Assembly: GCA_016932575.1 (NCBI GenBank)
Contig: JAFGCO010000071.1
Span: forward strand, 62,001 to 126,000
Direction of reading: 5' to 3'
From: a bacterium
Lineage (GTDB): Bacteria; Zhuqueibacterota; QNDG01; JAFGCO01
Length of the DNA stretch: 64,000 bases
Below, piece by piece: positions 38,515-47,398 of the stretch (the first letter of the stretch is position 1; every line of letters starts with the position of its first letter). A program made the position numbers and the translations under genes. The notes under the pieces are model-generated. The model was not told the origin of the DNA and made no database searches. It saw nothing but the letters and a program-made list of their open reading frames with translations.

Positions 38515-38539
38515 AACCTTGCGAAGGTTTGCGACCTTC
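38515..38539. repeat. Nested short palindromes upstream of the histidine kinase
   Basis: AACCTT-GCG-AAGGTT (38515-38529) and GAAGGT-TTGCG-ACCTTC (38523-38539) share an arm. Similar 'AACCTTGCGAAGGTT' elements are dispersed in some FCB-group genomes. The 244-bp gap 38371-38614 has no gene. Confidence 0.5.
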
Positions 38540-38614
38540 ACAAAGTCCATGGTTTAAACGGGTGGAAATATTGTCAGGAAGTTTGTATATTGAATAAATG
38601 ATCGGTTCGCTGAT

Positions 38615-40660
38615 ATGAGTCCACGAAAAAAAATATCGATTCAGCCTGTGACCTTGTTTGTGGTGACCCTGATTCTGCTCACGATGTTTTCTGTATTTGC
38701 CCTCATAGAGTTTTTTCAATCCAAGCATGAGATTCTGAGTATCATGGAAGATGAAGGGCTTGTTTTACTGGATGCGCTGATGGCGGGAGCGGAACGTTCT
38801 GTCCTGGCTTATGAGGCACTGGAATCACAGATGCAAAACCGGTTGATGGATCATGCCTATGCATTTGAAACTTTTGACTATCATACATATCTGAATCCAG
38901 AAAAAATTAACGCGCTGGCGACGACGTTCAATCTGTTCCGGATTGAGATCCTGAATACCCGGGGTGTAAGCATATTCAGGAGTGGTGCGGATTTGCCGGC
39001 AAAAATCGATGATACGCAGTTGATCCCGAAGTGGCTGGCTCCGCTTTTTCATGGAAACGGTGATTCTGTGTTGACTGGATTCGGCGAAGGGAAATACGGC
39101 CGAAATTCAAGATATGCCGTGGCTGTTCGGAGACGCCGGGGCGGCGCAATTGTTGTGGATGCCGATGTTATGGTTTTACTCGAGATGCGTCGGGAAGTCG
39201 GCCCTGGTCGTTTTGTGCAGGAAATCGGAAGCCGGTCGGGCGTGGTCTATGTTGTGCTTCAGGATACGCTTGGCATACAGATGGCCAGCCGCTCTGTACA
39301 GCAGATCAGTTCAATTCTGAAGGATCCCTTTCTTCTCAGAATTTTTCAGGAACATGGACAGGCTTCCCGCATTGCTTCTTTTAATCATCAGGAAGTGTTT
39401 GAAATAGCGGCTTCCTTTCATGTTGAGGATCAGCAGATCGGTTTATTTCGCATTGGTTTGACCATGAATGCTTATCGGAGCCTGATGAAAAGCGCCCGCA
39501 TCCGGCTGTTGTTTATAGGAATCAGCCTTCTTTTTCTCGGGATTGTGGGATTTGCTCTTGTCGTGGTCACTCAGAATGTTCGGCTGCTTTCAGAATCTTA
39601 TAAACAGATACAAACACATACCGGTGAAATTCTTCAGAATTTGGAGGATGCAGTGGTGGCCGTGGATGGTGCCGGAATAATCACCGTATTTAACAGCGCC
39701 GCGGAATCTATCTATCAATTGCGAAGGGATACTGTGATTGGAACCCGAATTTCTGAATATTCACTGTCGTGCTTTGAATTATTGAAAGAGACATTAACAA
39801 CAGGAGAACAAATCAAGGCACAGGAAAACCAATGTGAAATTCAAAATCAGCAGCTGATTCTGAGATTGAGTACATCTGTTATTCGGAATTCCTCGAAAAT
39901 CATTGATGCAGCCATCCTGGTCGCCTCTGATATTACAGAGCAGAGACAACTGGAAAAACAATTACAAAGACAGGAGAAATTGCAGGCCATGGGTGCATTG
40001 GCCTCCGGTGTTGCGCATGAAGTCAGGAATCCCATAAATGCCATCGGCATGATTGCCCAGAGATTTCAGAAAGAATTTCAACCTAAAAAAGACTTGAAAG
40101 AATATCAGAAACTTACCCGGGCGATGCGTGAAGAAGTCGGACGAATTAACGGCATCATTCAACAATTTTTGGAGTTTGCAAAACCGCCGGCGTTACAATG
40201 CAGAATCCTTTCTATTGAGAAATTATTTGATGATGTTCATGCCGTTTTTAATAGCAGCGCTACTTCCAAGAAAGTCATTTTCGAAGTTAAAGTCAATGAC
40301 CAAGTAGTGCTTGACATGGACTTTGATCAGATGAAGCAAGCGCTTCTTAATCTGCTCAATAACGGATTGGATGCCTGCCGGCCCGGAGACCGGCTCAATA
40401 TGTCCGGTTACCTTGAGAATCAGTCTTATATCATTGAAATAAAAGATACAGGACGCGGTATTCCGGAATCAGAACTCGGCCGGATTTTTGATCTTTACTA
40501 TACAACAAAGGCAGAGGGTACGGGTATAGGATTGCCCATGGTGGTTCAGATCATTCAAGGACATGGAGGAACCATCGAAGTGCACAGTGAACTGAATCAC
40601 GGCAGCTGTTTTAAAATTCGGCTGCCCTGTCAATCCCAAGGAAAAAGTGCCAAAAATTGA
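38615..40660 (+). CDS. NtrB-type sensor histidine kinase
   Basis: 681 residues. Two membrane helices (about 12-34 and 300-322) enclose a 265-residue extracytoplasmic sensor domain; then a PAS domain (about 335-450, ILQNLEDAVVAVDGAGIITVFN), HisKA with the phospho-acceptor His468 in GVAHEVRNPINAIG, and HATPase_c with LLNNGLDAC (N box), DTGRGIPESELG and GTGIGLPMVVQIIQGHGG. The next gene, a sigma-54 response regulator, starts about 80 bp downstream and is surely its partner. The stimulus is unknown. Confidence 0.93.
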   Translation: MSPRKKISIQPVTLFVVTLILLTMFSVFALIEFFQSKHEILSIMEDEGLVLLDALMAGAERSVLAYEALESQMQNRLMDHAYAFETFDYHTYLNPEKINALATTFNLFRIEILNTRGVSIFRSGADLPAKIDDTQLIPKWLAPLFHGNGDSVLTGFGEGKYGRNSRYAVAVRRRRGGAIVVDADVMVLLEMRREVGPGRFVQEIGSRSGVVYVVLQDTLGIQMASRSVQQISSILKDPFLLRIFQEHGQASRIASFNHQEVFEIAASFHVEDQQIGLFRIGLTMNAYRSLMKSARIRLLFIGISLLFLGIVGFALVVVTQNVRLLSESYKQIQTHTGEILQNLEDAVVAVDGAGIITVFNSAAESIYQLRRDTVIGTRISEYSLSCFELLKETLTTGEQIKAQENQCEIQNQQLILRLSTSVIRNSSKIIDAAILVASDITEQRQLEKQLQRQEKLQAMGALASGVAHEVRNPINAIGMIAQRFQKEFQPKKDLKEYQKLTRAMREEVGRINGIIQQFLEFAKPPALQCRILSIEKLFDDVHAVFNSSATSKKVIFEVKVNDQVVLDMDFDQMKQALLNLLNNGLDACRPGDRLNMSGYLENQSYIIEIKDTGRGIPESELGRIFDLYYTTKAEGTGIGLPMVVQIIQGHGGTIEVHSELNHGSCFKIRLPCQSQGKSAKN

Positions 40661-40742
40661 TTTCATATTCCTTGAGTGGATTAAGGCAGCTGATCATGTC
40701 TTATTTTCACATGCTTCAATTTATTTAACGGAGGCATTTCTT

Positions 40743-42104
40743 TTGGAAAAGCATACTATCCTGATTGTGGATGATGAATCTATTCAGCTTGAGACATTAT
40801 CCGGATATTTAAAAAAGAACCGGTCTTATCATGTGTTACAGGCAAATAACGGAGAAGAAGGCATTCAAATGATTCAGGAGAATCAGATCGACCTCATTCT
40901 CACCGACATGAGGATGCCCATTATGGATGGATTTGCCCTCCTCAATGCCACTCGGCGTATCAATCCGGAAATATCTGTTGTGGTAATGACCGCTTTTAGC
41001 AGCGTTGATGATGCCGTCAAGGTAATGAAAGCCGGGGCTGATGATTATTTGCAAAAACCGGTTGATCTGGATCAGCTGGATTTGGTTCTGGACCGCGTTT
41101 TGAAAAACAGGCGGTTAATCAGTGAAAATCTGACATTAAAGAAAGCATTGCAGACCCGTGTTGAATTCAGTCAAATTATTGCCGCCAGTCCGCAGATGGA
41201 GGATGTGCTGAACATGGCAGGACGAGCTGCCCGAAGCCGGGCGACCGTACTGATCCGCGGGGAGAGCGGAACAGGCAAAGAAGTGATGGCTAGAGCCATA
41301 CATCTGGCCAGTCCCAGAAAAGAAGAACCCTTTATCACTATGAATATGGCTGCTGTTCCGGAAAATTTAATTGAGAGTGAACTTTTTGGACATGAAAAGG
41401 GTGCCTTTACCGGGGCGGACCGGCAGAGAAAAGGCCGGTTTGAACTGGCAGATAAGGGAACACTTTTTATCGATGAGATTGGCGAAGTACCAACCGCCAT
41501 ACAGGTTAAATTGCTACGTGTGCTCCAGGAACAGACTTTCGAACGCGTCGGCGGAAGCACAACGCTGAATGTGGATGTCCGTGTTGTGGCTGCAACCAAT
41601 CAGGACCTGGAAATGTTGATTCAGGAGGGACGTTTTCGGGAGGATTTATTTTATCGGTTGAACGTGGTTTGTTTAAAATTACCGCCGCTGCGGGAACGCC
41701 GCCAGGAAATTCCCCGATTTGTGGATCATTTTATCCGTAAATATGCTGTCGAAGAAGAACATCCATTAAGCGGTATTTCCAAAGAAGCTTTGGATATTTT
41801 AATGAAGTATGATTATCCGGGCAATGTACGGGAACTTGAAAATATTATTCACCGTGCAGTGGTGATGACCCGGGAGGACATGATTATCACTCAAGATCTC
41901 TCTCCGGCCGTACTGGGCCAGAAAGAAAAACCGAGATCTGTTCAGTCAAGTGATGATCTGATCAGTCAGGTCGAAAATTTGGAACATCGCTTGATTCGTG
42001 ATGCCTTGTCGTCCTCTGAGGGGAATCAGAGCCGTGCTGCACGTTCTCTTGGAATTTCAGAGCGACATTTACGATATAAGTTGAAGAAGTATGGAATGAA
42101 GTGA
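40743..42104 (+). CDS. Sigma-54-dependent response regulator (partner of 38615-40660)
   Basis: Receiver with Asp55 in DLILTDMRMP, AAA+ domain with Walker A GESGTGKE, GAFTGA loop, Walker B GTLFIDEIGEVP, and a Fis-type helix-turn-helix (GNQSRAARSLGISERHLRYKLKKYG). The frame is open from 40647, but the receiver begins right after TTG 40743, which has GGAGG at 40730-40734; so TTG is chosen. It likely drives the sigma-54 promoters at 44053 and 44841 (inference from proximity). Confidence 0.92.
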   Translation: MEKHTILIVDDESIQLETLSGYLKKNRSYHVLQANNGEEGIQMIQENQIDLILTDMRMPIMDGFALLNATRRINPEISVVVMTAFSSVDDAVKVMKAGADDYLQKPVDLDQLDLVLDRVLKNRRLISENLTLKKALQTRVEFSQIIAASPQMEDVLNMAGRAARSRATVLIRGESGTGKEVMARAIHLASPRKEEPFITMNMAAVPENLIESELFGHEKGAFTGADRQRKGRFELADKGTLFIDEIGEVPTAIQVKLLRVLQEQTFERVGGSTTLNVDVRVVAATNQDLEMLIQEGRFREDLFYRLNVVCLKLPPLRERRQEIPRFVDHFIRKYAVEEEHPLSGISKEALDILMKYDYPGNVRELENIIHRAVVMTREDMIITQDLSPAVLGQKEKPRSVQSSDDLISQVENLEHRLIRDALSSSEGNQSRAARSLGISERHLRYKLKKYGMK

Positions 42105-42985
42105 TGAAAATATGCTTATTGAGGATCGTTTTACTGTTTGTGTCCGGATTCGTTATAGTGATCATCCTGGTGTTTCCATCATTGGAAAAATCAATGATGT
42201 GGCCGGGAGCAGAACCTTTGGAGCCGGCCAAGGAAGGCTGGATTGAAAAGCGATGGCTGGATATGGATGAAGGACCAGTGGAAATGTGGTTTATCCCGGC
42301 ATCAGGGCTTGAAATATCCCCCAAACCTACAGTGATTTGTGCTCATGGCAATGCAGAGTGTATTGATTGGGCTTATCAGGTCATGAAACCTTATTTGGAC
42401 ATGGGTGTAAATCTGGCCTTGTGCGAATACAGAGGCTACGGACGGTCCAAGGGAACACCCTCACAAGAACATATCACACATGATTTTATTAATTGTTACG
42501 ATTGGATCGTCCAGAAGCAGGAAGTTGATTCTGCACGGATATTTTTTCAAGGAAGTTCGATTGGAACAGGCGTTGTATGTGCATTGGCGCAGAAACGAAA
42601 TCCGAAAGCACTTATTTTAATTTCGCCCATGATTAATACGCGTACATTGGCAAAGGACAAATTTCCGGCTTTGTATCCTGTTTTCCGCGTGTTTTTTCAA
42701 TTTAAAAGTCCGTTTAGAAATGATGCATTTCTGAAAATCAATACTTCACCTGTACTCATTCTGCATGGCAAACAGGATAAGGTGATTCCATTTTCCCATG
42801 GACAACATTTGCATAATATCGCCTGGAACAGCCGGTTGATTGAACTGCCATGCGGTCATAATGACATCTTGTCCCATTCAGATGAATTTTGGCCGTCCGT
42901 CCGGAAATTCCTGCTGGATCATCGTATCATTCAATTGCATGAAACAATATCCGGATTCATATCATATGAATCCTGGTTTCATTGA
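42104..42985 (+). CDS. Alpha/beta hydrolase (serine aminopeptidase/lysophospholipase-like)
   Basis: 293 residues. One N-terminal membrane helix or signal anchor (residues 4-22), then an alpha/beta fold: CAHGNAECIDWA, EYRGYGRSKG, nucleophile elbow GSSIGTG, acid HGKQDKVIP and catalytic His in LPCGHNDIL. Starts in the TGATG overlap with the response regulator. Substrate unknown; similar proteins (BEM46/YqkD type) are esterases or peptidases. Confidence 0.8.
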   Translation: MKICLLRIVLLFVSGFVIVIILVFPSLEKSMMWPGAEPLEPAKEGWIEKRWLDMDEGPVEMWFIPASGLEISPKPTVICAHGNAECIDWAYQVMKPYLDMGVNLALCEYRGYGRSKGTPSQEHITHDFINCYDWIVQKQEVDSARIFFQGSSIGTGVVCALAQKRNPKALILISPMINTRTLAKDKFPALYPVFRVFFQFKSPFRNDAFLKINTSPVLILHGKQDKVIPFSHGQHLHNIAWNSRLIELPCGHNDILSHSDEFWPSVRKFLLDHRIIQLHETISGFISYESWFH

Positions 42986-43016
42986 AAAATAGAGAGTATT
43001 AAAAAAGGATTGTGAC

Positions 43017-43889
43017 ATGTCAATCACAGAATACATCCAGAATAAAATATTGACTTTTCAGAAAAATGAGATTACAGAGTATCACATTTATATGAAATTG
43101 GCCGGTGCTGTTCGTCACCCTGAAAACAGGGCCCTTCTGGAAAAAATCGCAAATGATGAATTGCGCCATTATCAGTTCTGGAAGTCAATTTCGAATAAAG
43201 AAATTTCTCCTAGCCGTTGGAAATTATGGAAATATTATCTGATCAGCCGGATTTTCGGATTCACCTTTGGAATCAAACTTATGGAAAACGGGGAAGAAGA
43301 TGCCCAGGAAGCCTATCTTGAACTTAAGGAGCATTATCCCAAGGTCAAAGACATTATTCAGGATGAAAATGAACATGAAGATGCATTGATTCAGCTCCTG
43401 AATGAAGAAAAACTACAGTATATTGGTTCCATTGTTCTCGGATTGAATGATGCGCTGGTGGAACTTACAGGCGCCCTTGCCGGTTTTACTCTGGCTCTAC
43501 GGGATACCGGCCTGATTGCTTTAACCGGAATGATTACCGGCATCGCGGCTGCTTTGTCAATGGCCGCCTCCGAATATATATCCAAAAAATCCGAAGATAC
43601 ACTTAAGCATCCCCTCAAAGCCTCCCTTTACACAGGCATTGCGTATTTGCTTACAGTGATTATTCTGATTTTTCCTTATCTGATTTTAAAAAACTATTAC
43701 TTATGCCTCGGATGTACATTGATCGCAGCAGTGATGATTATTGCGTTCTTCAATTATTATATCTCGGTGGCCAAAGAAATCCCATTTAAAAAACGCTTTC
43801 TCGGGATGGCCGGACTCAGTCTGGGGGTTTCTGCATTCTCATTTTTAATCGGGTATTTGATGAGATCCGTTTTAGGTGTTGATATTTGA
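43017..43889 (+). CDS. Ferritin-like/VIT1 fusion (MbfA-like iron or manganese exporter)
   Basis: 290 residues in two parts. Residues 1-125 are a rubrerythrin-like four-helix bundle with metal-ligand-type E/H pairs: EITEYHIYMKLA, NDELRHYQFW and DENEHEDALI. Residues 130-290 are a VIT1/CCC1 membrane domain: GLNDALVELTGALAGF, MAASEYISKKSE and three hydrophobic helices. This is the layout of membrane-bound ferritin A (MbfA), which protects cells from iron and peroxide. The match is to family layout; the metal is not proven. Confidence 0.88.
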   Translation: MSITEYIQNKILTFQKNEITEYHIYMKLAGAVRHPENRALLEKIANDELRHYQFWKSISNKEISPSRWKLWKYYLISRIFGFTFGIKLMENGEEDAQEAYLELKEHYPKVKDIIQDENEHEDALIQLLNEEKLQYIGSIVLGLNDALVELTGALAGFTLALRDTGLIALTGMITGIAAALSMAASEYISKKSEDTLKHPLKASLYTGIAYLLTVIILIFPYLILKNYYLCLGCTLIAAVMIIAFFNYYISVAKEIPFKKRFLGMAGLSLGVSAFSFLIGYLMRSVLGVDI

Positions 43890-43903
43890 TTTGATAATCG
43901 CTT

Positions 43904-43933
43904 ATCAGGTTCTGCCAGCACTGAAAACCTGAT
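43904..43933 (+). terminator. Inverted repeat after the MbfA-like gene
   Basis: ATCAGGTT (43904-43911) and AACCTGAT (43926-43933), 14-nt loop, followed by TTGTTCGTCTTT. Weak to moderate terminator. Confidence 0.5.
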
Positions 43934-44052
43934 TTGTTCGTCTTTCCTGTCGAATTTGCCGACCATATTGTCTGAAAAGGTCATTAATTCTTTGATCAGT
44001 CATCAGGCTATCTGAATTGATTATTAAGAAATTACGTCTATTTCAAATATTT

Positions 44053-44068
44053 TGGCACGGCCGTTGCT
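44053..44068 (+). promoter_or_regulatory. Sigma-54 promoter upstream of the TSP3-loop protein
   Basis: TGGCACGGCCGTTGCT is a consensus match: GG 44054-44055, GC 44066-44067, 10 bp between. A small dyad GTCG-N7-CGAC (43949-43963) lies about 100 bp upstream and could hold an activator. Confidence 0.88.
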
Positions 44069-44112
44069 TTACAGGCAGACAGTAAGCGAAACGATAAATC
44101 ACAGGAGGAATC

Positions 44113-44577
44113 ATGAAACGCTTTTTATTTTTTCTGATTACGACTGCAATCTTGTCCGGCAGTATCAATTATCTTCAAGCTCAGGACAGTACTCAGGTGC
44201 AGACCAAAACTCACGGTGCCAATTTTGTAGACGAAGATGGTGACGGGATCAATGATAATCGGCAGGGTGCGGGAGGGCAAGGTCAGGGTCAGGGAGCAGG
44301 CCAGGGACAGAAATCCGATCGTGGTTTTATTGACCTGGACGGCGACGGATTAAATGACTGGGCTCAGGATGCTGATGGTGACGGGATTCCGAACGGTCAG
44401 GATGAAGACTATGTCAGCCCCGAAAACGGTAACGGCAGTTCAAATCAACAGGGAAGCGGCAAGGGGCGCCGGGGAAATGGTGCCTGGCAATCCGGCCAGA
44501 ATTCAGGTACCGGTGATTGTGACGGATCCGGAACCGGTCAGGGAGGCGGACGGCGCAGAGGACGCGGTAAGAAATAA
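44113..44577 (+). CDS. Secreted calcium-loop (TSP3-like), Gly/Gln-rich protein
   Basis: 154 residues. Signal peptide (ending YLQAQ), then thrombospondin type 3/EF-hand-like D-x-D-G-D-G-x-x-D loops: DEDGDGINDN, DLDGDGLNDW and DADGDGIPNGQDEDY, which bind calcium in related proteins. Between and after them are Gly-Gln-Ser-Asn-Arg stretches (GQGQGQGAGQGQK ... GGGRRRGRGKK). ACAGGAGG precedes the ATG. Own sigma-54 promoter and terminator. Small secreted proteins with this plan occur in FCB environmental genomes, function unknown. Confidence 0.75.
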   Translation: MKRFLFFLITTAILSGSINYLQAQDSTQVQTKTHGANFVDEDGDGINDNRQGAGGQGQGQGAGQGQKSDRGFIDLDGDGLNDWAQDADGDGIPNGQDEDYVSPENGNGSSNQQGSGKGRRGNGAWQSGQNSGTGDCDGSGTGQGGGRRRGRGKK

Positions 44578-44600
44578 CAAACTTGTTTTGTTCCGATTAA

Positions 44601-44632
44601 AAGCAGGACGATGGTCATTGTCCTGCTTTTTT
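44601..44632 (+). terminator. Rho-independent terminator after the TSP3-loop gene
   Basis: AAGCAGGAC (44601-44609) pairs with GTCCTGCTT (44620-44628), then a T-run. Confidence 0.92.
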
Positions 44633-44707
44633 ATTATGAATTTTATTTGATCATATTTAATATCGGTTAAGATATTGTTTAATGAAGCTTATGATAAATT
44701 CCAAGGT

Positions 44708-44747
44708 TTCGACTTCTTGGACGAGACGTCTCGACGATTTTGTCGAA
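44708..44747. promoter_or_regulatory. 40-bp symmetric dyad, candidate enhancer site
   Basis: TTCGAC, 8 bp, CGAGACGTCTCG (perfect palindrome 44722-44733), 8 bp, GTCGAA: three nested elements with the same centre. It lies about 95-135 bp upstream of the -24 box at 44841, the usual position for a sigma-54 activator, and after the terminator of the previous gene. Confidence 0.65.
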
Positions 44748-44840
44748 GAATGATAAAGAAGATTGACAGTGAAATCTGAATTACTAAATAAAGTATATGT
44801 TTTTTAGAGAGTTAGAATATTAAAAAATTGTCACAATAAC

Positions 44841-44856
44841 AGGCACAGTGATTGCA
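44841..44856 (+). promoter_or_regulatory. Sigma-54 promoter upstream of the BIG2 adhesin
   Basis: AGGCACAGTGATTGCA: GG 44842-44843, GC 44854-44855, 10 bp between; -12 box ATTGCA. It lies about 50 bp upstream of the start codon. Slightly weaker than the sites at 9318 and 44053. Confidence 0.78.
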
Positions 44857-44907
44857 TGATGATGCTTCTGAAATCACGAAAAAAATTAAAATTGAAAGGA
44901 GTTCATG

Positions 44908-46668
44908 ATGAATCAGGCAAGCAAGGGACTACAAATCGGAGCTGCTGTTTTTCTCAGTGTATTGTTGTTCTCATTCAGTGTATGGGCGCAGGGGGATACG
45001 CAAGGCAGATCAAAAAAGCAATATGAGATTGAAATCATCCCGGCTCAAGTTGAAGTCGATGCGGAAGAAACCGTTCAGTTTACGGCTCAGGCACTGAACC
45101 GTGAAGGGGCTGCCGCGGAAGTGGAGATCGAGTGGAGTGTGCTGAATAAAAGGGTGGGTGAGATTGATGAAAATGGACTGTTCACTGCAATTGCAGGCGG
45201 ACATACGCATGTTATCGCGCGGGCAGGAAGGTCGGTGGGTAAAGCTGAAGTGATTGTTCGACGTGATTCTGTTCAAAATCAGAACCTGCGGCAGGGATTA
45301 CGTGTGGTAATCAGTCCGAACAGTGCCATCATGGATGCCGGAGAGACTTGCCAGTTTTCTGCGAGCCTTGTCGACAGCAGCGGAGAGACTCTGGAAGCGG
45401 CATTCGACTGGGGTGTTGACGGGGATTTCGGCATTGTGGATGAAACCGGATTATTTGAAGCACTGGAAGCCGGACGCGGATTTGTGTATGCTACAACGGG
45501 TGATATCAGCGGTCGTGCGCATGTGGTCGTCATGAATGAAAACGGAAACCATGGCGCCATGAACTCTGCCAAACGGGGTACCAAAATGGTTCTGGTTCCC
45601 AACGACACCATTGTCCTGATTGAAAATGTTGTTCAGTTTCAGGCTTTTCTGGAAGATACCCTTGGAAACCAGAGTGAAGTCTATCCTGAATGGGAAATGG
45701 TCGGCAGGGATGTCGGCTCCATTGATGAAAGCGGACTCTTTACAGCCAGTACCGCCGGAAACGGTGTTGTCAAAGCCAGCTTAGAACGATATACAGCTAC
45801 TGCAAGGGTTCGTGTGGCCACAACCGAAGATACGGCCAATGCCAAAAATGTTGAATTTAAAATGAAGAAGCGGGACGGGGAGCAGATCGGCAATATGAAA
45901 CGAATCAAGGAAACCGATGTTTTTAAGATCAGCGGCATGCCGTTCCCTCTTAATCTGCTCAACGGCGCAGAGGTCACCTTGCCTGCCGGCGCTCTGGAAC
46001 AGGATATCACTATCGATGTTTCCATTCCAAGTATTGCCGGTGTCAAAGATACCACGGTTTCCCTTCCAGAAGCAATATTGAACGGAATCTCTTTCGATGT
46101 TTATGTGGATGGCGAGCTGGTCAGTCCTTTTGTGTTCGACGAACCCGTGCAACTGGTCATTCCTTACAAACAGGAAATGATGAACGATATGGGGCTCACA
46201 TTGGATGATTTATGGGTGTTTTTCTATACGGACAAGGACGGGTATGATAGCGACGGCCTCTTCAATATTTATGTGGACACCACCGAGAATAAAATTATTG
46301 TAGAAGTCAGCCATTTTTCCGAGATTGTAATCGGTGACAAAAAATTGGCCGGTACAACCGGTGTCGAGTCTCAGGTTACACCCGATGATTATGCCTTGTA
46401 TGCCAATTATCCCAATCCATTTAATCCGGTTACGTCGATCCGATTTTATGTGAGCGGAACACAAATGCAGCATCTGACGCTGACTGTGTATAATCTGCTG
46501 GGACAGAAAATCCGGGTATTGACGGATCGTGAATTTGCCCCGGGTTTCCATCAATTAAAATGGGATGGTACCAACCAGCACGGTCAAAGCATGAGCTCAG
46601 GTGTTTATCTGTATCAGTTGGAAGGTCAAAACCTGAATCTTTGCCGGCAAATGGTTCTGATTCGATAG
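44908..46668 (+). CDS. Secreted BIG2 (bacterial Ig-like) surface protein with sorting tail
   Basis: 586 residues. Signal peptide, then three Ig-like group 2 repeats, each with 'GETCQFSA'/'EETVQFTA' and 'G.IDE.GLFTA..AG...V.A' (about residues 35-115, 130-210 and 225-300), then a 120-residue domain with beta-rich DUF-like content (LPAGALEQDITIDVSIP is ZU5/autoproteolytic-like), and a C-terminal sorting tail YANYPNPFNPVTSIRFYV ... GVYLYQLEGQ ... MVLIR as in T9SS-like cargo. ATG 44908 gives a 6-bp gap from AGGAG; ATG 44905 is also possible. Probably cell-surface bound. Confidence 0.82.
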   Translation: MNQASKGLQIGAAVFLSVLLFSFSVWAQGDTQGRSKKQYEIEIIPAQVEVDAEETVQFTAQALNREGAAAEVEIEWSVLNKRVGEIDENGLFTAIAGGHTHVIARAGRSVGKAEVIVRRDSVQNQNLRQGLRVVISPNSAIMDAGETCQFSASLVDSSGETLEAAFDWGVDGDFGIVDETGLFEALEAGRGFVYATTGDISGRAHVVVMNENGNHGAMNSAKRGTKMVLVPNDTIVLIENVVQFQAFLEDTLGNQSEVYPEWEMVGRDVGSIDESGLFTASTAGNGVVKASLERYTATARVRVATTEDTANAKNVEFKMKKRDGEQIGNMKRIKETDVFKISGMPFPLNLLNGAEVTLPAGALEQDITIDVSIPSIAGVKDTTVSLPEAILNGISFDVYVDGELVSPFVFDEPVQLVIPYKQEMMNDMGLTLDDLWVFFYTDKDGYDSDGLFNIYVDTTENKIIVEVSHFSEIVIGDKKLAGTTGVESQVTPDDYALYANYPNPFNPVTSIRFYVSGTQMQHLTLTVYNLLGQKIRVLTDREFAPGFHQLKWDGTNQHGQSMSSGVYLYQLEGQNLNLCRQMVLIR

Positions 46669-46678
46669 TATAATATCG

Positions 46679-46703
46679 GGAGGCAGCTTCTGCGGCTGCC
46701 TCC
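46679..46703 (+). terminator. Hairpin between the BIG2 gene and the next TSP3 gene
   Basis: GGAGGCAGC pairs with GCTGCCTCC (9 bp, 7-nt loop), followed by ATTTTACTT. Partial terminator; the downstream gene has no obvious own promoter and may be reached by read-through. Confidence 0.65.
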
Positions 46704-46746
46704 ATTTTACTTGATTTTCATATTCTTTGGAATTATTTTAATAATT

Positions 46747-47391
46747 ATGAAAACAATTTTATACATTATTTTCGCTTATTTTCTGCTTTATGCATTCAGC
46801 TGGGGGCAGGAAAATATGATAGTTGGTTTCGAAGATACCGACCACAACGGTGTGAATGATCATTTCGCAGATGCCGACGGGGATGGGATGAATGATGTGG
46901 ATGGCCGGCCATATGAACATACTTTCCAATTTCAGGATAAAAACAAGGATGGAAAAAATGATCTCTGGGCAGACGCAGATGGCGACGGGGTGAATGACTT
47001 GTTGAGTCATTTTCAGAAAAAAGCCTGGATTGACATCAACGGCGACGGGATCCAGGACGAAGGCACAGGCGTGCTTCGGGGGCAAGCGCTTAAAAAACAT
47101 GTGTTGGATACAAATCAGGATAATATCAACGACATTACAGGTGAAAGAATTACCAGTACATCACTGGGCGGTTATAAATTGGGCCGGGTAAATGAAGAAA
47201 ATGGTATGCCGGATCGTGGGTTTTTGGGAAATGATGGAGATAGAATGAATGACCGGTCAGCTGCCGGAGTCTCGGAAAATCAGCGGGGCCGGGATATGGA
47301 TGTATTCATTGATCAGGATGGAGATGGCATTGCGGATGGACGGGGTCTCGGGCGGTTTAAGACAAAACAACGGGGCAAAAACAATCAATAG
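46747..47391 (+). CDS. Secreted protein of TSP3-like calcium-loop repeats
   Basis: 214 residues. Signal peptide (ending FSWGQ), then about eight D/N-rich loops: DTDHNGVNDH, DADGDGMNDVDG, DKNKDGKNDL, DADGDGVNDL, DINGDGIQDE, DTNQDNINDI, NDGDRMNDR and DQDGDGIADG. The loops are the calcium-binding unit of thrombospondin type 3 repeats. The tail is basic (GRFKTKQRGKNNQ). Frame opens at TTG 46711; ATG 46747 begins the signal peptide. Weak ribosome site. Confidence 0.72.
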   Translation: MKTILYIIFAYFLLYAFSWGQENMIVGFEDTDHNGVNDHFADADGDGMNDVDGRPYEHTFQFQDKNKDGKNDLWADADGDGVNDLLSHFQKKAWIDINGDGIQDEGTGVLRGQALKKHVLDTNQDNINDITGERITSTSLGGYKLGRVNEENGMPDRGFLGNDGDRMNDRSAAGVSENQRGRDMDVFIDQDGDGIADGRGLGRFKTKQRGKNNQ

Positions 47392-47398
47392 CGGATCA

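Noticed and set aside
44354-44650. 98-codon frame in the TSP3-loop gene
   Set aside because: A shadow frame of the repeated GGxGAxGG codons; it runs through the terminator at 44601-44632.
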